Assembly (NCBI GenBank): GCA_051879355.1 | Contig: JBJELU010000017.1 | Location: 4,893-68,892 of the forward strand | Length of the DNA: 64,000 nt | Direction of reading: 5' to 3' | Origin: Oliverpabstia sp051879355 | GTDB taxonomy: Bacteria > Bacillota > Clostridia > Lachnospirales > Lachnospiraceae | Shown here: positions 43,362-53,347 of the stretch, one piece after another | How positions within the stretch are numbered: position 1 is the first letter of the stretch | Layout of the letters: each line of letters opens with the position of its first letter | Program-made: the position numbers and the translations under genes | Notes under the pieces: generated by a model | The model's database searches: none | The model's input: only the letters and a program-made list of their open reading frames with translations | Told to the model about the DNA's origin: nothing

Positions 43362-44038
43362 CGTATTCCTTCCTCCTTTTTCAGGACTCCGTCACGGATA
43401 ATCACCTTACGCTGTGCACAGGATGCGATATCTGCATCATGGGTAATCATAAGGATGCTGACTCCCTCATCGTTCAGACTCTGGAAAAGATTCATTACCT
43501 GCTCGCCGGATGCACTGTCAAGAGCTCCTGTGGGCTCGTCAGCCAGAAGAATCTTCGGACGATTGACCATCGCTCTTGCAATAGCCACTCTTTGTTTTTG
43601 TCCTCCTGATAACTGATTGGGGATAAAATTCACTCTTTCTGAAAGGCCCACCCGGTCTAGTGCCTGCAGGGCTCTCTCTCTTCTTTCTTTTTTTGACACA
43701 TTGGCATAGGTCAGAGGTAATTCCACATTTTCCAGTGCCGTCTGCCGCGGAAGCAGCTGAAAATTCTGGAATACAAAACCAATTTTATTCAGGCGCAGAT
43801 CCGACATTTCATTTTCTGTGCATTTGCTGATGTTCTGACCGTCCAGAATCAGCGTACCGGAAGTGGGCTGGTCCAGACATCCCACAAGGTTCATCAATGT
43901 GGTCTTTCCGGAACCGGAAGGTCCCATGACAGCCACATACTCTCCATCTTCCATCGTAAAACAGATATTCTTCAGAACAGGGATCACCATTTTTCCCTGT
44001 ATATAATCTTTACAGATATTGTTCATTTCAAGGATCAC
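43358..44038 (-). CDS. MacB-type ABC ATP-binding protein (cluster A)
   Basis: A 226-aa ATPase with Walker A GPSGSGKTT, Q-loop FQNFQLLPR, signature LSGGQKQRVAIARA, Walker B ILLADEPTGALD and H-loop THDAD. It powers the permease at 39969. ATGA overlaps on both sides show that it is co-translated with both adaptors. Confidence 0.95.
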   Translation of the reverse strand: MILEMNNICKDYIQGKMVIPVLKNICFTMEDGEYVAVMGPSGSGKTTLMNLVGCLDQPTSGTLILDGQNISKCTENEMSDLRLNKIGFVFQNFQLLPRQTALENVELPLTYANVSKKERRERALQALDRVGLSERVNFIPNQLSGGQKQRVAIARAMVNRPKILLADEPTGALDSASGEQVMNLFQSLNDEGVSILMITHDADIASCAQRKVIIRDGVLKKEEGIR

Positions 44039-45393
44039 TGTTCATCCTCCGTTTCTCCGTCAACTGTGCCGGATTCCTCTTCCATCATTTCATCTGCCGG
44101 CATGCCTTCTCCATCCATACCGCCTTCTGTCATACCGTCTTCCACCATTTCATCATCTATGATTTCGCCTTCCATTCCATCTTCCATCATCGGAGGATTG
44201 CTTTGTCCCATCTGACCATATTCGCCAGGGACAGTAGGCATGCCTTCTTCAAGACCCTCTTCCGGATATGTAATCATATCTTCTTCTGACAGGCCGTCCG
44301 CAATTTCATACTCGAACAATTCTTCGTCATACTGACCAAGCGTGATTTTCCGTTTTTCCAGTTTGCCTTTTCCATTGTCAGCCCATACGTACGGATCATC
44401 TTCTTCCAGACCACCGATCATATATTCTGTCAGCCAGATACCTGCCCGTTCTTCTTCCTGACCGTAATCCACTTCAATATAGACGTGCTGACCAAGCATC
44501 AGACCTTCCGAAGATTCCAGTTCCACATAAAATGGATATGAGTTGGTCTGTGTCATGGAATCGCCGCCAGAATAATACATATTACCGGAGTCATTTCCCG
44601 GGTTCTGCCTGTCGACTTCACCCATCACACCTTTCCAGGTGACATTATCATCCAGACGGGAGTGTACGATGACTGACTGACCCGGCATAATCGAACCTAT
44701 ATTCTGCTCATTGATTTTTCCTTTGACACGGAAATCACCCATGGCAATAATTGTCATAAATGCCTGGCTCTCTCCATAATACACATTTTCATTATTTCCG
44801 TTATTAATGGACTTCACTACACCGGCCATTTCGCTGACCACTTCCGCATTTTCAATATTATCCTGAAGCTTCTGAATCTCCACCTGCTTGCTCTTTTTCT
44901 CGTATTCACTCTGTTTCAATTCCATCTGGGCGCTCTGGATCTGCAGGGTATAATCCAGCTTGGCATCACTGGATGCATTCCTCTTTTCCTTTTCCAAAGC
45001 CGCGATCTCATTGTACTTGTTTCCAATGGTATTGCTGATCCGTTCCAGTTCCAGCTGGGCTTTGCTCAGATTTTCTTTATCATTTTCTGTGTCATAGGAA
45101 AATAGAGGAGTACCCACTTCTACTTCTTGTCCTTCTTCCACATAAATTTCTTTTACCTTCTTTTCCTGATTCGGCTGAATCTCCAGCTTTTCCTGTGTTT
45201 CTACCACACCCGCAAAACGATTCAGTGCACCTGCCACATTTCCCTGACTGGTCAGACTTTCCACAGTTGTAACATAAACAACATTCTCATCATTATCCGA
45301 GCCATCCCGTCCCAGAGCGAACCAGATGCCTCCACCAACAACCAGAACAGCTGCCGCTGCCGATATCCCAATAATCAGCTTTTTATTCTTCAT
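44035..45393 (-). CDS. HlyD-type efflux adaptor with acidic Met-rich tail (cluster A)
   Basis: A 452-aa adaptor: N-terminal signal-anchor (LIIGISAAAAVLVVGGG), lipoyl half-motif IYVEEGQEVEVGTPLFSYD, a coiled coil near 115-190, the second half AEVVSEMAGVVKSI, then beta-barrel parts. The last ~75 residues are Met/Glu/Asp/Gly-rich (PPMMEDGMEGEIIDDEM), low-complexity and possibly metal-binding. The start at 45393 follows GGAGGG. It is the first gene of cluster A. Confidence 0.9.
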   Translation of the reverse strand: MKNKKLIIGISAAAAVLVVGGGIWFALGRDGSDNDENVVYVTTVESLTSQGNVAGALNRFAGVVETQEKLEIQPNQEKKVKEIYVEEGQEVEVGTPLFSYDTENDKENLSKAQLELERISNTIGNKYNEIAALEKEKRNASSDAKLDYTLQIQSAQMELKQSEYEKKSKQVEIQKLQDNIENAEVVSEMAGVVKSINNGNNENVYYGESQAFMTIIAMGDFRVKGKINEQNIGSIMPGQSVIVHSRLDDNVTWKGVMGEVDRQNPGNDSGNMYYSGGDSMTQTNSYPFYVELESSEGLMLGQHVYIEVDYGQEEERAGIWLTEYMIGGLEEDDPYVWADNGKGKLEKRKITLGQYDEELFEYEIADGLSEEDMITYPEEGLEEGMPTVPGEYGQMGQSNPPMMEDGMEGEIIDDEMVEDGMTEGGMDGEGMPADEMMEEESGTVDGETEDEQ

Positions 45394-45512
45394 CTTTACC
45401 CTCCACATTGAAATTACATATACTGTTGAATCATATTGTATCATAAACCCGGCATATATTTCTTAATTTTACCTTACTATTTATACAATTTTATTTGAAA
45501 AGTTTAAAGTAT

Positions 45513-45540
45513 TGACTTTCCACCACTTTTTGGTAAACTA
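45513..45540 (+). promoter_or_regulatory. Likely promoter of the DUF1294 fusion gene
   Basis: TTGACT at 45513-45518, a 16-bp spacer, TAAACT at 45535-45540. Confidence 0.55.
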
Positions 45541-45596
45541 TAACTATATTTTACTATGTATTCCCCACTTTTACATAAAAATGGAGGTTTTTTCGT

Positions 45597-46904
45597 ATGA
45601 AACTGTTTCTTATTTACCTTGTTTTGATTAATCTGTCCGGTTTTTCCGCCTTCGGTATCGACAAGTATCGTGCCCGGCATAATCTGTGGCGGATCCGGGA
45701 GTCATCTCTTCTGCTCTTTGCCTTGGCCGGAGGAGCGATCGGATCTCTGGCCGGTATGTATCTTTTCCGACACAAAACACTTCACCGTAAGTTCACCATA
45801 GGAATTCCTGTGATTCTGGTTCTTGAACTGATTCTTGCCGGTTCTGTTTTTTACTGGTACGAAAAACATATCCCCTATCAGCAGGACCCGAAAAAACTGG
45901 TCAGCCATGAACTATCTTTACTGCAGCAGGCGGACACCGCATCGGTTTCCGGTCTGCTTAACTATGCAGATATTTTCCCATCAGCCACCTCCGAAGCACC
46001 TATTTCCGATGAGATTCTGCAGATTTTTGTGGATTTTTACCGTTCTTTTTCTTATAAAATTACAAATGTCCAAACCAATCAAAATACCAGCACTGTAACA
46101 GTACATCTGACTACTCTCGACGGCAAACAGGTTGCCCGGGAGTATTCCCGCAGTGTACTGGTCAAACAAATCCAGAATTCTGCCAGCCCGGCTACCGTTG
46201 AATTTTCTCTGGAAGACTGTTACCTGCTGTTGAAAAATGTTCTGGACACCTGTACGTTTGCGTCAGTTCCATCAGATTATACAATTTCCCTGACCAGGAA
46301 AGACCAGATCTGGCTCATTGATTCCCCCACTGAACTTGCTCTGGCAGTTACCGGTAACTTTGCTTCCCATGTATCTGACGCAGATTTATTCTCTCCTTCA
46401 GAGATTGCAGAGATTTACCTTGACACCATTCAGGAATTCGATTCTGAACAATTAAGCCGCTATCTTTCTCTGGACAACCTGTTTATCGGTGATGCCGAAT
46501 ATAAACGTGAAATCTCCCGGGCACTGGCCAGACAGCTTCTGACTTATCTGGATTATTCGATTGTTTCGGAGGAAATAACAGAAGAAGGTATGGATGCGAA
46601 TGTGAATATAACGCTGACCAGCTGTAACTGCAGTTCCATGATGAACCAGTATCAGCAGGAAGTCATCGCCTATACCGGCACGTCACAGGCCTTGCAGGAC
46701 GGCATCAGCGGAAGACTGAACACCGCCAATCGTCTCCTGGTAAAAGCAATCACGGAAAATACAGAATCCATCAGCACACCGGTCACCATGCACATGCACA
46801 ATGACGGATCAGGATGGAAACCGGAAATGAATGATGAAATGGGAGAAGCACTGCTGGGAAACATCAGCGATGCGGTGAAAGAAATTACAGAGAAATTGGA
46901 ATAA
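45597..46904 (+). CDS. DUF1294 membrane domain fused to a large extracytoplasmic region
   Basis: A 435-aa protein. Residues 1-85 are DUF1294 (FGIDKYRARHNLWRIRE, then GGAIGSLAGMYLFRHKT), normally a ~90-aa stand-alone membrane protein. A further membrane helix leads to ~340 extracytoplasmic residues that look like two related ~150-residue units: each ends in an aromatic-Trp strand (DQIWLIDSPTE; GSGWKPEMNDE) followed by a helix with GN. It is transcribed divergently from cluster A. Function unknown. Confidence 0.8.
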   Translation: MKLFLIYLVLINLSGFSAFGIDKYRARHNLWRIRESSLLLFALAGGAIGSLAGMYLFRHKTLHRKFTIGIPVILVLELILAGSVFYWYEKHIPYQQDPKKLVSHELSLLQQADTASVSGLLNYADIFPSATSEAPISDEILQIFVDFYRSFSYKITNVQTNQNTSTVTVHLTTLDGKQVAREYSRSVLVKQIQNSASPATVEFSLEDCYLLLKNVLDTCTFASVPSDYTISLTRKDQIWLIDSPTELALAVTGNFASHVSDADLFSPSEIAEIYLDTIQEFDSEQLSRYLSLDNLFIGDAEYKREISRALARQLLTYLDYSIVSEEITEEGMDANVNITLTSCNCSSMMNQYQQEVIAYTGTSQALQDGISGRLNTANRLLVKAITENTESISTPVTMHMHNDGSGWKPEMNDEMGEALLGNISDAVKEITEKLE

Positions 46905-46947
46905 AATTTCCCCGGGGAAAATGTAAAAATCCCTGGGGAAATTTTTT
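46903..46947 (+). terminator. Terminator after the DUF1294 fusion (repeat-family copy A)
   Basis: AAATTTCCCCGGGGA pairs with the later CCCTGGGGAAATTT and ends in T6. Nearly the same 45-bp sequence occurs in reverse orientation at 60246-60290. Confidence 0.85.
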
Positions 46948-47031
46948 ATCTCAAATTCAAATTTCTCTATGCTATCTTGTTTTCAAGTATTGATTTATTT
47001 TTGCGATTTTTCTACTCCAGAGTTTGATGAA

Positions 47032-48489
47032 TCAGAACAATTCCTTCACCGTCGGATAGATTCTTCTAAATTCCTGATATCTTTCTTCGTATTTTGCTAC
47101 AAGTTCCGGTTCTGGTTCTACGGTATCGATGACTTTCACCAGTGCTGCAGATGCTTCTTCTACGCTTGCATATTCTCCGCATCCTACAGCTGCCAGGATG
47201 GCTCCGCCATATCCCGGGCCTTCTTCGCTTTCTATTACATCAACTTTCAGGTTCATCACGTTGGCAATGATTTTCTTCCAGAGAGGACTTTTGGCTCCGC
47301 CGCCGCAGATTTTTGTTCTTTCGATTTTGATGCCAAGGCTTCTTGCCACTTCCAGTGAATCGCGGAGACCGAAGGCAACGCCTTCCAGAACTGCCTGTGT
47401 CATGTCTGCTCTTGTGGTGTCCATGGACATACCGATGAATGTTGCGCGGGCATCCGGGTTGTTGTGCGGTGAACGCTCGCCCATCAGGTATGGCAGGAAA
47501 AATACATGATTTTCACCAAGTTTTTCAATCTTTGCCTGCTCTCCTGCATAATCTTTATCCTGCAGGATTTCATCCATCCACCATTTGTTGCAGGAAGCTG
47601 CGCTGAGCATGCATCCCATCAAGTGATAATATCCATCTGCATGGTCGAAAGAATGCAGTGCATTGTTCTCGTCTACTCCAAAAGTCTTGCTGGAGATGAA
47701 AATGGTTCCTGAGGTACCAAGGGAAATATTGCATCTTCCGTCACCTACGGTTCCGGTTCCTACGGCTGCTGCTGCGTTGTCTCCGGCTCCGGCAACGATT
47801 TTAACATTTTCGGAAAGTCCCAGCTCATCGGCCAGTTCTTTTTTCAGTGTTCCGACAACTTCATAACTTTCAAACAGATCCGGCAGCTGCTCTCTCTTCA
47901 CACCGCAGATTTCCATCATTTCTTCTGACCAGCATTTATTCTTTACATCCAGAAGGAGCATTCCGGAAGCATCGGAATAATCGGTGCAGTGTACGCCGCT
48001 GAGACGGTAAGCCAGGTAATCCTTTGGCAGCATGATTTTCTCAATCTTTTCAAAGTTCTCCGGTTCGTTCTCCTTCATCCAGAGAATCTTCGGTGCAGTG
48101 AATCCAGCAAATGCGATGTTGGCTGTATAGCTGGAAAGTTTATCTTTTCCGATCACCTGGTTCAGATAATCTGTCTCTTTTCCTGTTCTTCCGTCATTCC
48201 ACAGAATGGCCGGACGAATCACCTGATCTTCCTTGTCCAGAACAACCAGTCCGTGCATCTGTCCGCCGAAGCTGATGCCTGCCACTTTACTGCGGTCGCA
48301 GTCTGCAATCAGTTCTTTAACTCCTTCCATGGACTGAGTAAACCAGTCTTCCGGGTTCTGCTCGGACCAGCCGGGATGTGGAAAATACAGCGGGTATTCT
48401 TTTGAGACAATGTTGTGAATGGCGCCTTTTTCATCCATCAGCAGAAGTTTAACAGCGGATGTTCCCAAATCAATTCCTATGTAATACAT
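47032..48489 (-). CDS. xylB: Xylulokinase
   Basis: A 485-aa FGGY kinase: GIDLGTSAVKLLLMDEKG, FGGQMHGLVVLD (XylB signature region), GAGDNAAAAVGTG and GGGAKSPLWKKI. It phosphorylates D-xylulose. The start at 48489 follows GGAGGATATC. It lies downstream of the isomerase-like gene with a hairpin spacer; no xylA is present, so the ketose may come from another pentose or sugar alcohol. Confidence 0.93.
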   Translation of the reverse strand: MYYIGIDLGTSAVKLLLMDEKGAIHNIVSKEYPLYFPHPGWSEQNPEDWFTQSMEGVKELIADCDRSKVAGISFGGQMHGLVVLDKEDQVIRPAILWNDGRTGKETDYLNQVIGKDKLSSYTANIAFAGFTAPKILWMKENEPENFEKIEKIMLPKDYLAYRLSGVHCTDYSDASGMLLLDVKNKCWSEEMMEICGVKREQLPDLFESYEVVGTLKKELADELGLSENVKIVAGAGDNAAAAVGTGTVGDGRCNISLGTSGTIFISSKTFGVDENNALHSFDHADGYYHLMGCMLSAASCNKWWMDEILQDKDYAGEQAKIEKLGENHVFFLPYLMGERSPHNNPDARATFIGMSMDTTRADMTQAVLEGVAFGLRDSLEVARSLGIKIERTKICGGGAKSPLWKKIIANVMNLKVDVIESEEGPGYGGAILAAVGCGEYASVEEASAALVKVIDTVEPEPELVAKYEERYQEFRRIYPTVKELF

Positions 48490-48520
48490 GATATCCTCCA
48501 ATGAATCTGATATTTTAGAG

Positions 48521-48555
48521 GTATGCCCCGGTATTTTCAAAACACCGGGGCATAC
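48521..48555 (-). terminator. Hairpin between the isomerase-like gene and xylB
   Basis: A perfect 12-bp GC-rich stem (48521-48532/48544-48555). No U-tract follows on the minus strand, so it may stabilise or separate the two messages rather than end transcription. Confidence 0.6.
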
Positions 48556-48635
48556 ATTTTCCCTATTCTTTCTATATTATGAGGTTGCCCAACCAGTGGA
48601 CCTGACATCGGTTATTTCGTGTCTCTTGGCTCACA

Positions 48636-50120
48636 TTATTTCCATGGATTTTCAGTCGGATAACGAACGCCTGCAGGCTGGTTATATCCAATTTCTTCTA
48701 CCGGAACGCCAATATATTTGAATACTTCAAACAGGGCTTTTCCATGGTTTCCGAATGCTACCGCACCATGATGCGGATAGTTTCCTTCTATCAGGACATG
48801 ACGGTAGAATCTTCCCATCTCCGGAATTGCAAATACGCCGATGGCTCCGAAAGAACGGCTTGCTACCGGAAGTACTTCTCCCTGTGCGATGTAAGCACGC
48901 AGCTTGCAGTCAGCGGTGCTCTGCAGACGGAAGAATGTGATATCTCCAGGTACGATATCGCCTTCCAGTGTTCCCTGTGTTACTTCTTCCGGAAGTGCTC
49001 TTGCCATGATCAGCTGGTATTTCATCTCGCAGAATGACAGTTTTCCGGAAGCGGTATTGCCGCAGTGGAATCCCATAAAGGTATCTTTATGTGTATATGG
49101 GAATTTGCCTTCAATTTCTTCTTTGTACATATCAGCCGGAACGTTGTTGTTGATATCCAGCAGAGTTACGGTATCTTCGCTGACTACAGTTCCGATGAAC
49201 TCGCTCAGCGCACCGTAGATATCTACTTCGCAGGATACCGGAATGCCCTGTGCTGTCAGACGGCTGTTAACATAACATGGCACAAATCCAAACTGTGTCT
49301 GGAATGCCGGCCAGCATTTTCCTGCGATAGCCACGTATTTGCGGTATCCTCTATGTTCCTCTACCCAGTCTTTCAGAGTCAGTTCATACTGAGCCAGTTT
49401 GCTGAGGATTTCAGGTTTTTTATTTCCTGCACCCAGTTCTTCTTCCATTTCTTTCACAACAGCAGGAATTCTCTCATCACCAGCATGTTTGTTGAATGCT
49501 TCGAACAGGTCCAGCTCGGAGTTTTCTTCAATTTCAACACCCAGGTTGTACAGCTGCTGAATCGGTGCATTACATGCAAGGAAGTTCAGCGGACGCGGAC
49601 CAAAGCTGATGATCTTCAAGCTGTTCAGACCAATCACTGCTTTTGCGATCGGGCGGAATTCATGAATCATATCTGCACATTCTTCTGCAGTACCGATCGG
49701 GTACTCTGGAATGTATGCTTTTACATTTCTCAGTTTCAGGTTGTAGCTGGCGTTCAGCATACCACAGTAAGCATCACCGCGGCCCTGGATCAGGTTATCT
49801 CCACGCTCCTCAGCTGCTGCAACAAACATCTTCGGTCCATCGAAATGTTTTGCCAGCAATGTCTCGGAAATTTCCGGTCCGAAGTTGCCAAGGTATACAA
49901 CCAGTGCATTACATCCGGCTTTTTTGATATCTTCCAGAGCCTGTACCATATGGATCTCACTCTCTACGATACAGATCGGACATTCATAAATCTCAGCATC
50001 TCCGTATTTTTCTGTGTAAGCTTTCATCAGAGCTTTTCTTCTGTTGACAGAAAGGCTCTCCGGGAAGCAGTCTCTGCTGACTGCCACAACGCCAATTTTC
50101 AGTTCAGGCATGTTATTCAT
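48636..50120 (-). CDS. L-fucose/L-arabinose isomerase family protein
   Basis: A 494-aa sugar isomerase-fold protein (starts MNNMPELKIGVVAVSRDCFP). LVVYLGNFGPE near 95, CWPAFQTQFGFVPCYVNSRL near 275 and the C-terminal EGNYPHHGAVAFG match the FucI/AraA superfamily. E and D metal ligands are plausible at EVDIYG and DINNN. The exact substrate is undecided; pairing with xylulokinase suggests a pentose route. GGAGG lies before the ATG. Confidence 0.85.
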   Translation of the reverse strand: MNNMPELKIGVVAVSRDCFPESLSVNRRKALMKAYTEKYGDAEIYECPICIVESEIHMVQALEDIKKAGCNALVVYLGNFGPEISETLLAKHFDGPKMFVAAAEERGDNLIQGRGDAYCGMLNASYNLKLRNVKAYIPEYPIGTAEECADMIHEFRPIAKAVIGLNSLKIISFGPRPLNFLACNAPIQQLYNLGVEIEENSELDLFEAFNKHAGDERIPAVVKEMEEELGAGNKKPEILSKLAQYELTLKDWVEEHRGYRKYVAIAGKCWPAFQTQFGFVPCYVNSRLTAQGIPVSCEVDIYGALSEFIGTVVSEDTVTLLDINNNVPADMYKEEIEGKFPYTHKDTFMGFHCGNTASGKLSFCEMKYQLIMARALPEEVTQGTLEGDIVPGDITFFRLQSTADCKLRAYIAQGEVLPVASRSFGAIGVFAIPEMGRFYRHVLIEGNYPHHGAVAFGNHGKALFEVFKYIGVPVEEIGYNQPAGVRYPTENPWK

Positions 50121-50225
50121 AGTGTTTTACCTCCATCTACATTTTGTTTTAAGCATTACCCTTTTGTTGGTATTATCATATCAATTTATGGCAGATCAGG
50201 CAACCAATAACTTGTCCAAACGATG

Positions 50226-51059
50226 TCAATTTTTTGTCTTTTTCATATTTTTCCTATACTCACTGGGCATCACTCCGTATTTACTGAAAAATGCCCGCCC
50301 CATGGCTTTGCTGTTGGGGAATCCATTGTTCAGTGCCACCTCACTGATGGTGTGTTCCGTATTGGTCAATTCCTGAAACGCTTTCTCCAGACGGATACTT
50401 TGCAGGTAAGATTTATAATTAATTCCGGCATATTTCTGGAACATCCGGGAAAGGTAAGCCGGTGTATATCCAAACACTTCCGCCAGCTGTTCCAGAGAAA
50501 GTTCAGAATCATAGTTTTCCTTAATATAGGAAGTAATGACAGAAAGCCGTGTCAATTTTTTGTTTTTTCGAATCATATCCGGAGTAACCTCCAGCACCCG
50601 GTATTTGGTCACCATCAGGTACAAAAGCATGTAGTAATAACTCCGCACTTTCATCTCATATCCACACTTTTTTTCACTGTAGGTATCCTGCATATTCCGG
50701 AGTACTTCCATCATCTGTTCATCCTGCTTCCGCGAATCATGGGTAAACCGGATAAACTGCTCTCCCACAAAGTAATCTGCAAATGTCTTCAGGGGAATCT
50801 GCAGTACCAGCGTATCGTTCTGACCGGGTGACTCAATGGAGTGAATCTCATTGGAATTTACGATGATAAACTCACCCGCATGAAGCGAATACTCCTCCCC
50901 ATTGAGATAAAACAAAAGACCGCCCTCAAAGACTGCAAAAATTTCAATCGACTGATGCCAGTGCTTGTCCCGCACATAATTGCCGTCTTTTCCCTCAAAC
51001 TGAAACATTTTAAAGGGAAGATCCTCATTTGGCATAATCAGTTCATGTGTAAATTCCAT
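50226..51059 (-). CDS. AraC-family transcriptional regulator
   Basis: A 277-aa regulator: N-terminal cupin (HWHQSIEIFAVFEGG, HAGEFIIVNSNEIHSIES) and C-terminal double helix-turn-helix (LSLEQLAEVFGYTPAYLSRMFQKYAG; HTISEVALNNGFPNSKAMGRAFFSKYGVMPSEYR). The next genes downstream are the isomerase-like gene and xylB on the same strand, so it probably controls them in response to a sugar. GGGAGG precedes the ATG. Confidence 0.92.
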   Translation of the reverse strand: MEFTHELIMPNEDLPFKMFQFEGKDGNYVRDKHWHQSIEIFAVFEGGLLFYLNGEEYSLHAGEFIIVNSNEIHSIESPGQNDTLVLQIPLKTFADYFVGEQFIRFTHDSRKQDEQMMEVLRNMQDTYSEKKCGYEMKVRSYYYMLLYLMVTKYRVLEVTPDMIRKNKKLTRLSVITSYIKENYDSELSLEQLAEVFGYTPAYLSRMFQKYAGINYKSYLQSIRLEKAFQELTNTEHTISEVALNNGFPNSKAMGRAFFSKYGVMPSEYRKNMKKTKN

Positions 51060-51103
51060 AGTTCACCTCCCACGGACAGTCCCCTGTCCTACGTATTTTC
51101 CAT

Positions 51104-51691
51104 TTAGCCCATCTGATCCATGGCATTTTTTATATCATCTTCACAGGAACGCATGGCACTGATGGTTTTCTGCATCAGATCTGTCAGCTCCCATCCCAGC
51201 ATATCCGCTCCCTTCTGAATAACCTCCCGGGAACAGCCTGCCGCAAATGAAGAAGATTTGTATTTTTTCTTCAGAGATTTTACTTCCATATCCTGTACAC
51301 TTTTTGAGGGACGCATCAAAGCTGCCGCCCAGATCAGTCCGGTCAGCTCATCTGCTGCAAATAACACTTTCTCCATCTCATGTTCCGGTTTGATATCCAC
51401 AGTGATTCCATATCCATGGCTGCATACCGCATGGATGATATCTTCCCCCACGCCGCCTTCACGTAAAAGTTCCGGTGCTTTGATACAATGCTGATCCGGG
51501 TACTGTTCAAAATCAATATCATGGAGTAAGCCCACGATTCCCCAGTATTGAGCATCTTCACCATAACCCAGCTCTGTGGCATACCATTTCATGACACCTT
51601 CCACCGTCAATGCATGCTGAATATGAAAATGATCCTGATTATATTTTCTCAATAACGCAAATGCGTCTTCTCTGCTGATGTAGTCTTTCAT
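51104..51691 (-). CDS. HD-domain hydrolase
   Basis: A 195-aa HD protein: HFHIQHALTVE near 21, the metal-binding LLHDIDFE near 56, VCSHGYG near 89 and a conserved Asp in ADELTGLIWA near 110. It is probably a phosphohydrolase of nucleotides or related esters; substrate unknown. The ATG at 51691 is nine bases after AAAGG; the ATG at 51700 touches that site and is unlikely. Confidence 0.85.
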   Translation of the reverse strand: MKDYISREDAFALLRKYNQDHFHIQHALTVEGVMKWYATELGYGEDAQYWGIVGLLHDIDFEQYPDQHCIKAPELLREGGVGEDIIHAVCSHGYGITVDIKPEHEMEKVLFAADELTGLIWAAALMRPSKSVQDMEVKSLKKKYKSSSFAAGCSREVIQKGADMLGWELTDLMQKTISAMRSCEDDIKNAMDQMG

Positions 51692-51905
51692 GATGATCAT
51701 CCTTTCCTACTATTTCTGTATGTTTATATTGTATTGATTATATTCCAAATCGCACTGTTTGTCTACCTGTTGGTTTGATGTTACTGTTCTTTTTTCTTCA
51801 TCTCTAAATAATGTCAATTTTCGCTGTATATTTTGTCAAAAACAGGTCTCCTCAAGTCGTATTTTATGTGATAAAATAACAAATAGAGAGGAGCGTGTGT
51901 AGCAA

Positions 51906-53288
51906 ATGACTTTAAAACAACTTTTTGCGCCTTCTGACATGACAGAGGGCAAACCGTGGGAAAAAATCGTGATTTTTACCCTTCCCATGCTGATTGGAAA
52001 CATTGCTCAGCAGCTTTACAGTACCGTTGACAGTATCGTGGTGGGCAAATATGTGGGGGATAATGCCCTGGCTGCTGTAGGTTCATCCAGTCCGATTCTG
52101 AACCTTTTGCTGGTTCTGTTCATGGGTATCTCCGTAGGTGCCGGGGTTATGGTTTCTCAGTTCTTTGGAGCAAAAAACCGCCGTGAGCTTTCTATTACCA
52201 TTGGAAACTGTATTACACTGACTGCTCTGGCATCCTTAATCATTATGATCGTGGGGGCACTTGGAATCCGGCCTTTGCTGGAACTTTTGAACACACCGGA
52301 AAGTATCATTGACTGGTGTGATTCTTATCTGATGATTCTGATTATGGGAATTGCCGGATGTGCTTATTACAATATTCTCTGCGGAATTCTCCGGGGATTG
52401 GGAGATTCCATATCAGCACTCTTATATCTTCTGGTTGCCACAGTCCTTAACATTATACTGGATCTGTTTTTCGTGGCTGCTCTGCATATGGGGGTTGCCG
52501 GTGTTGCACTGGCTACTGTAATCGCACAGGCTATTTCTGCTGTATTATGCATTATTAAATTATGCAAAATGAAAGATATTTTTGATATGGGCGTATCAAA
52601 CCTGAAGATATCCGGACACCATACGATGACGATCATCCGTCTGGGACTCCCCTCCGGTCTGACTCAGGCAATCTTTTCTCTGGCTATGATTATCGTTCAG
52701 TCTCTGACCAACAGTTTCGGAGAACTGGTAATCGCCGCCAATGTGATTATCATGCGTGTGGACGGATTTGCCATGATGCCGAACTTCTCCTTTGGTACCG
52801 CCATGACCACCTACGCAGGACAAAATGTAGGTGCCCGCCGTTATGACCGTGTGGAACAGGGAAGCCGTCAGGGTACGCTGATTGCCGTGATGACTTCTAC
52901 TGTAATCACCGGACTGATTCTGATCTTCGGCAAGTACCTGATGGGAATCTTCACAGAAACCACGGAACTGGTAAACTTAAGTGCCAATATGATGAAAATC
53001 CTGGCTGCCGGCTACATTGCAATGGCCGTAACCCAGTGTCTCTCCGGCGTTATGCGCGGAGCCGGTGATACCATGACCCCCATGTGGATTTCACTGATCA
53101 CCACCGTTGCCATCCGTGTACCTCTGGCTTATGGAATAGCATTCCTGACCAGAACACCCCAACTTCCCAACGGTGCTTACCAGAGCATCTGGATTTCCCT
53201 GCTGTCATCCTGGGTAATTGGTGCAGTCATTACCTCCATCTGCTATCTGAAAGGCGGATGGAAAAAGAAAGCACTGTCTTTAAACTAA
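51906..53288 (+). CDS. MATE-family efflux transporter (second paralogue)
   Basis: A 460-aa twelve-helix MatE transporter: QQLYSTVDSIVVGKYVGDNALAAVG in helix 1 and the matching YYNILCGILRGLGDS. It is most like the multidrug branch. AGGAG lies ~12 bases before the ATG. It stands alone, ended by the hairpin at 53310-53347. Confidence 0.93.
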   Translation: MTLKQLFAPSDMTEGKPWEKIVIFTLPMLIGNIAQQLYSTVDSIVVGKYVGDNALAAVGSSSPILNLLLVLFMGISVGAGVMVSQFFGAKNRRELSITIGNCITLTALASLIIMIVGALGIRPLLELLNTPESIIDWCDSYLMILIMGIAGCAYYNILCGILRGLGDSISALLYLLVATVLNIILDLFFVAALHMGVAGVALATVIAQAISAVLCIIKLCKMKDIFDMGVSNLKISGHHTMTIIRLGLPSGLTQAIFSLAMIIVQSLTNSFGELVIAANVIIMRVDGFAMMPNFSFGTAMTTYAGQNVGARRYDRVEQGSRQGTLIAVMTSTVITGLILIFGKYLMGIFTETTELVNLSANMMKILAAGYIAMAVTQCLSGVMRGAGDTMTPMWISLITTVAIRVPLAYGIAFLTRTPQLPNGAYQSIWISLLSSWVIGAVITSICYLKGGWKKKALSLN

Positions 53289-53309
53289 ATTTATTTCCTG
53301 TCAAATATC

Positions 53310-53347
53310 ACGGAGTACTGCAAGATTCATGTTTTGCGGTGCTCCGT
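53310..53347 (+). terminator. Terminator-like hairpin after the MATE gene
   Basis: A 14-bp stem with two G-U pairs (53310-53323/53334-53347). It directly precedes the TTCACA boxes. Confidence 0.6.

Noticed and set aside
39969..45393. Complete MacAB-TolC Gram-negative pump
   Set aside because: No outer-membrane channel gene is present and all other features indicate a monoderm cell.
49065..50210. 381-codon open frame on the plus strand
   Set aside because: It lies opposite the well-supported isomerase-family gene, has no ribosome site and its Cys/Phe-rich product looks like an antisense shadow.
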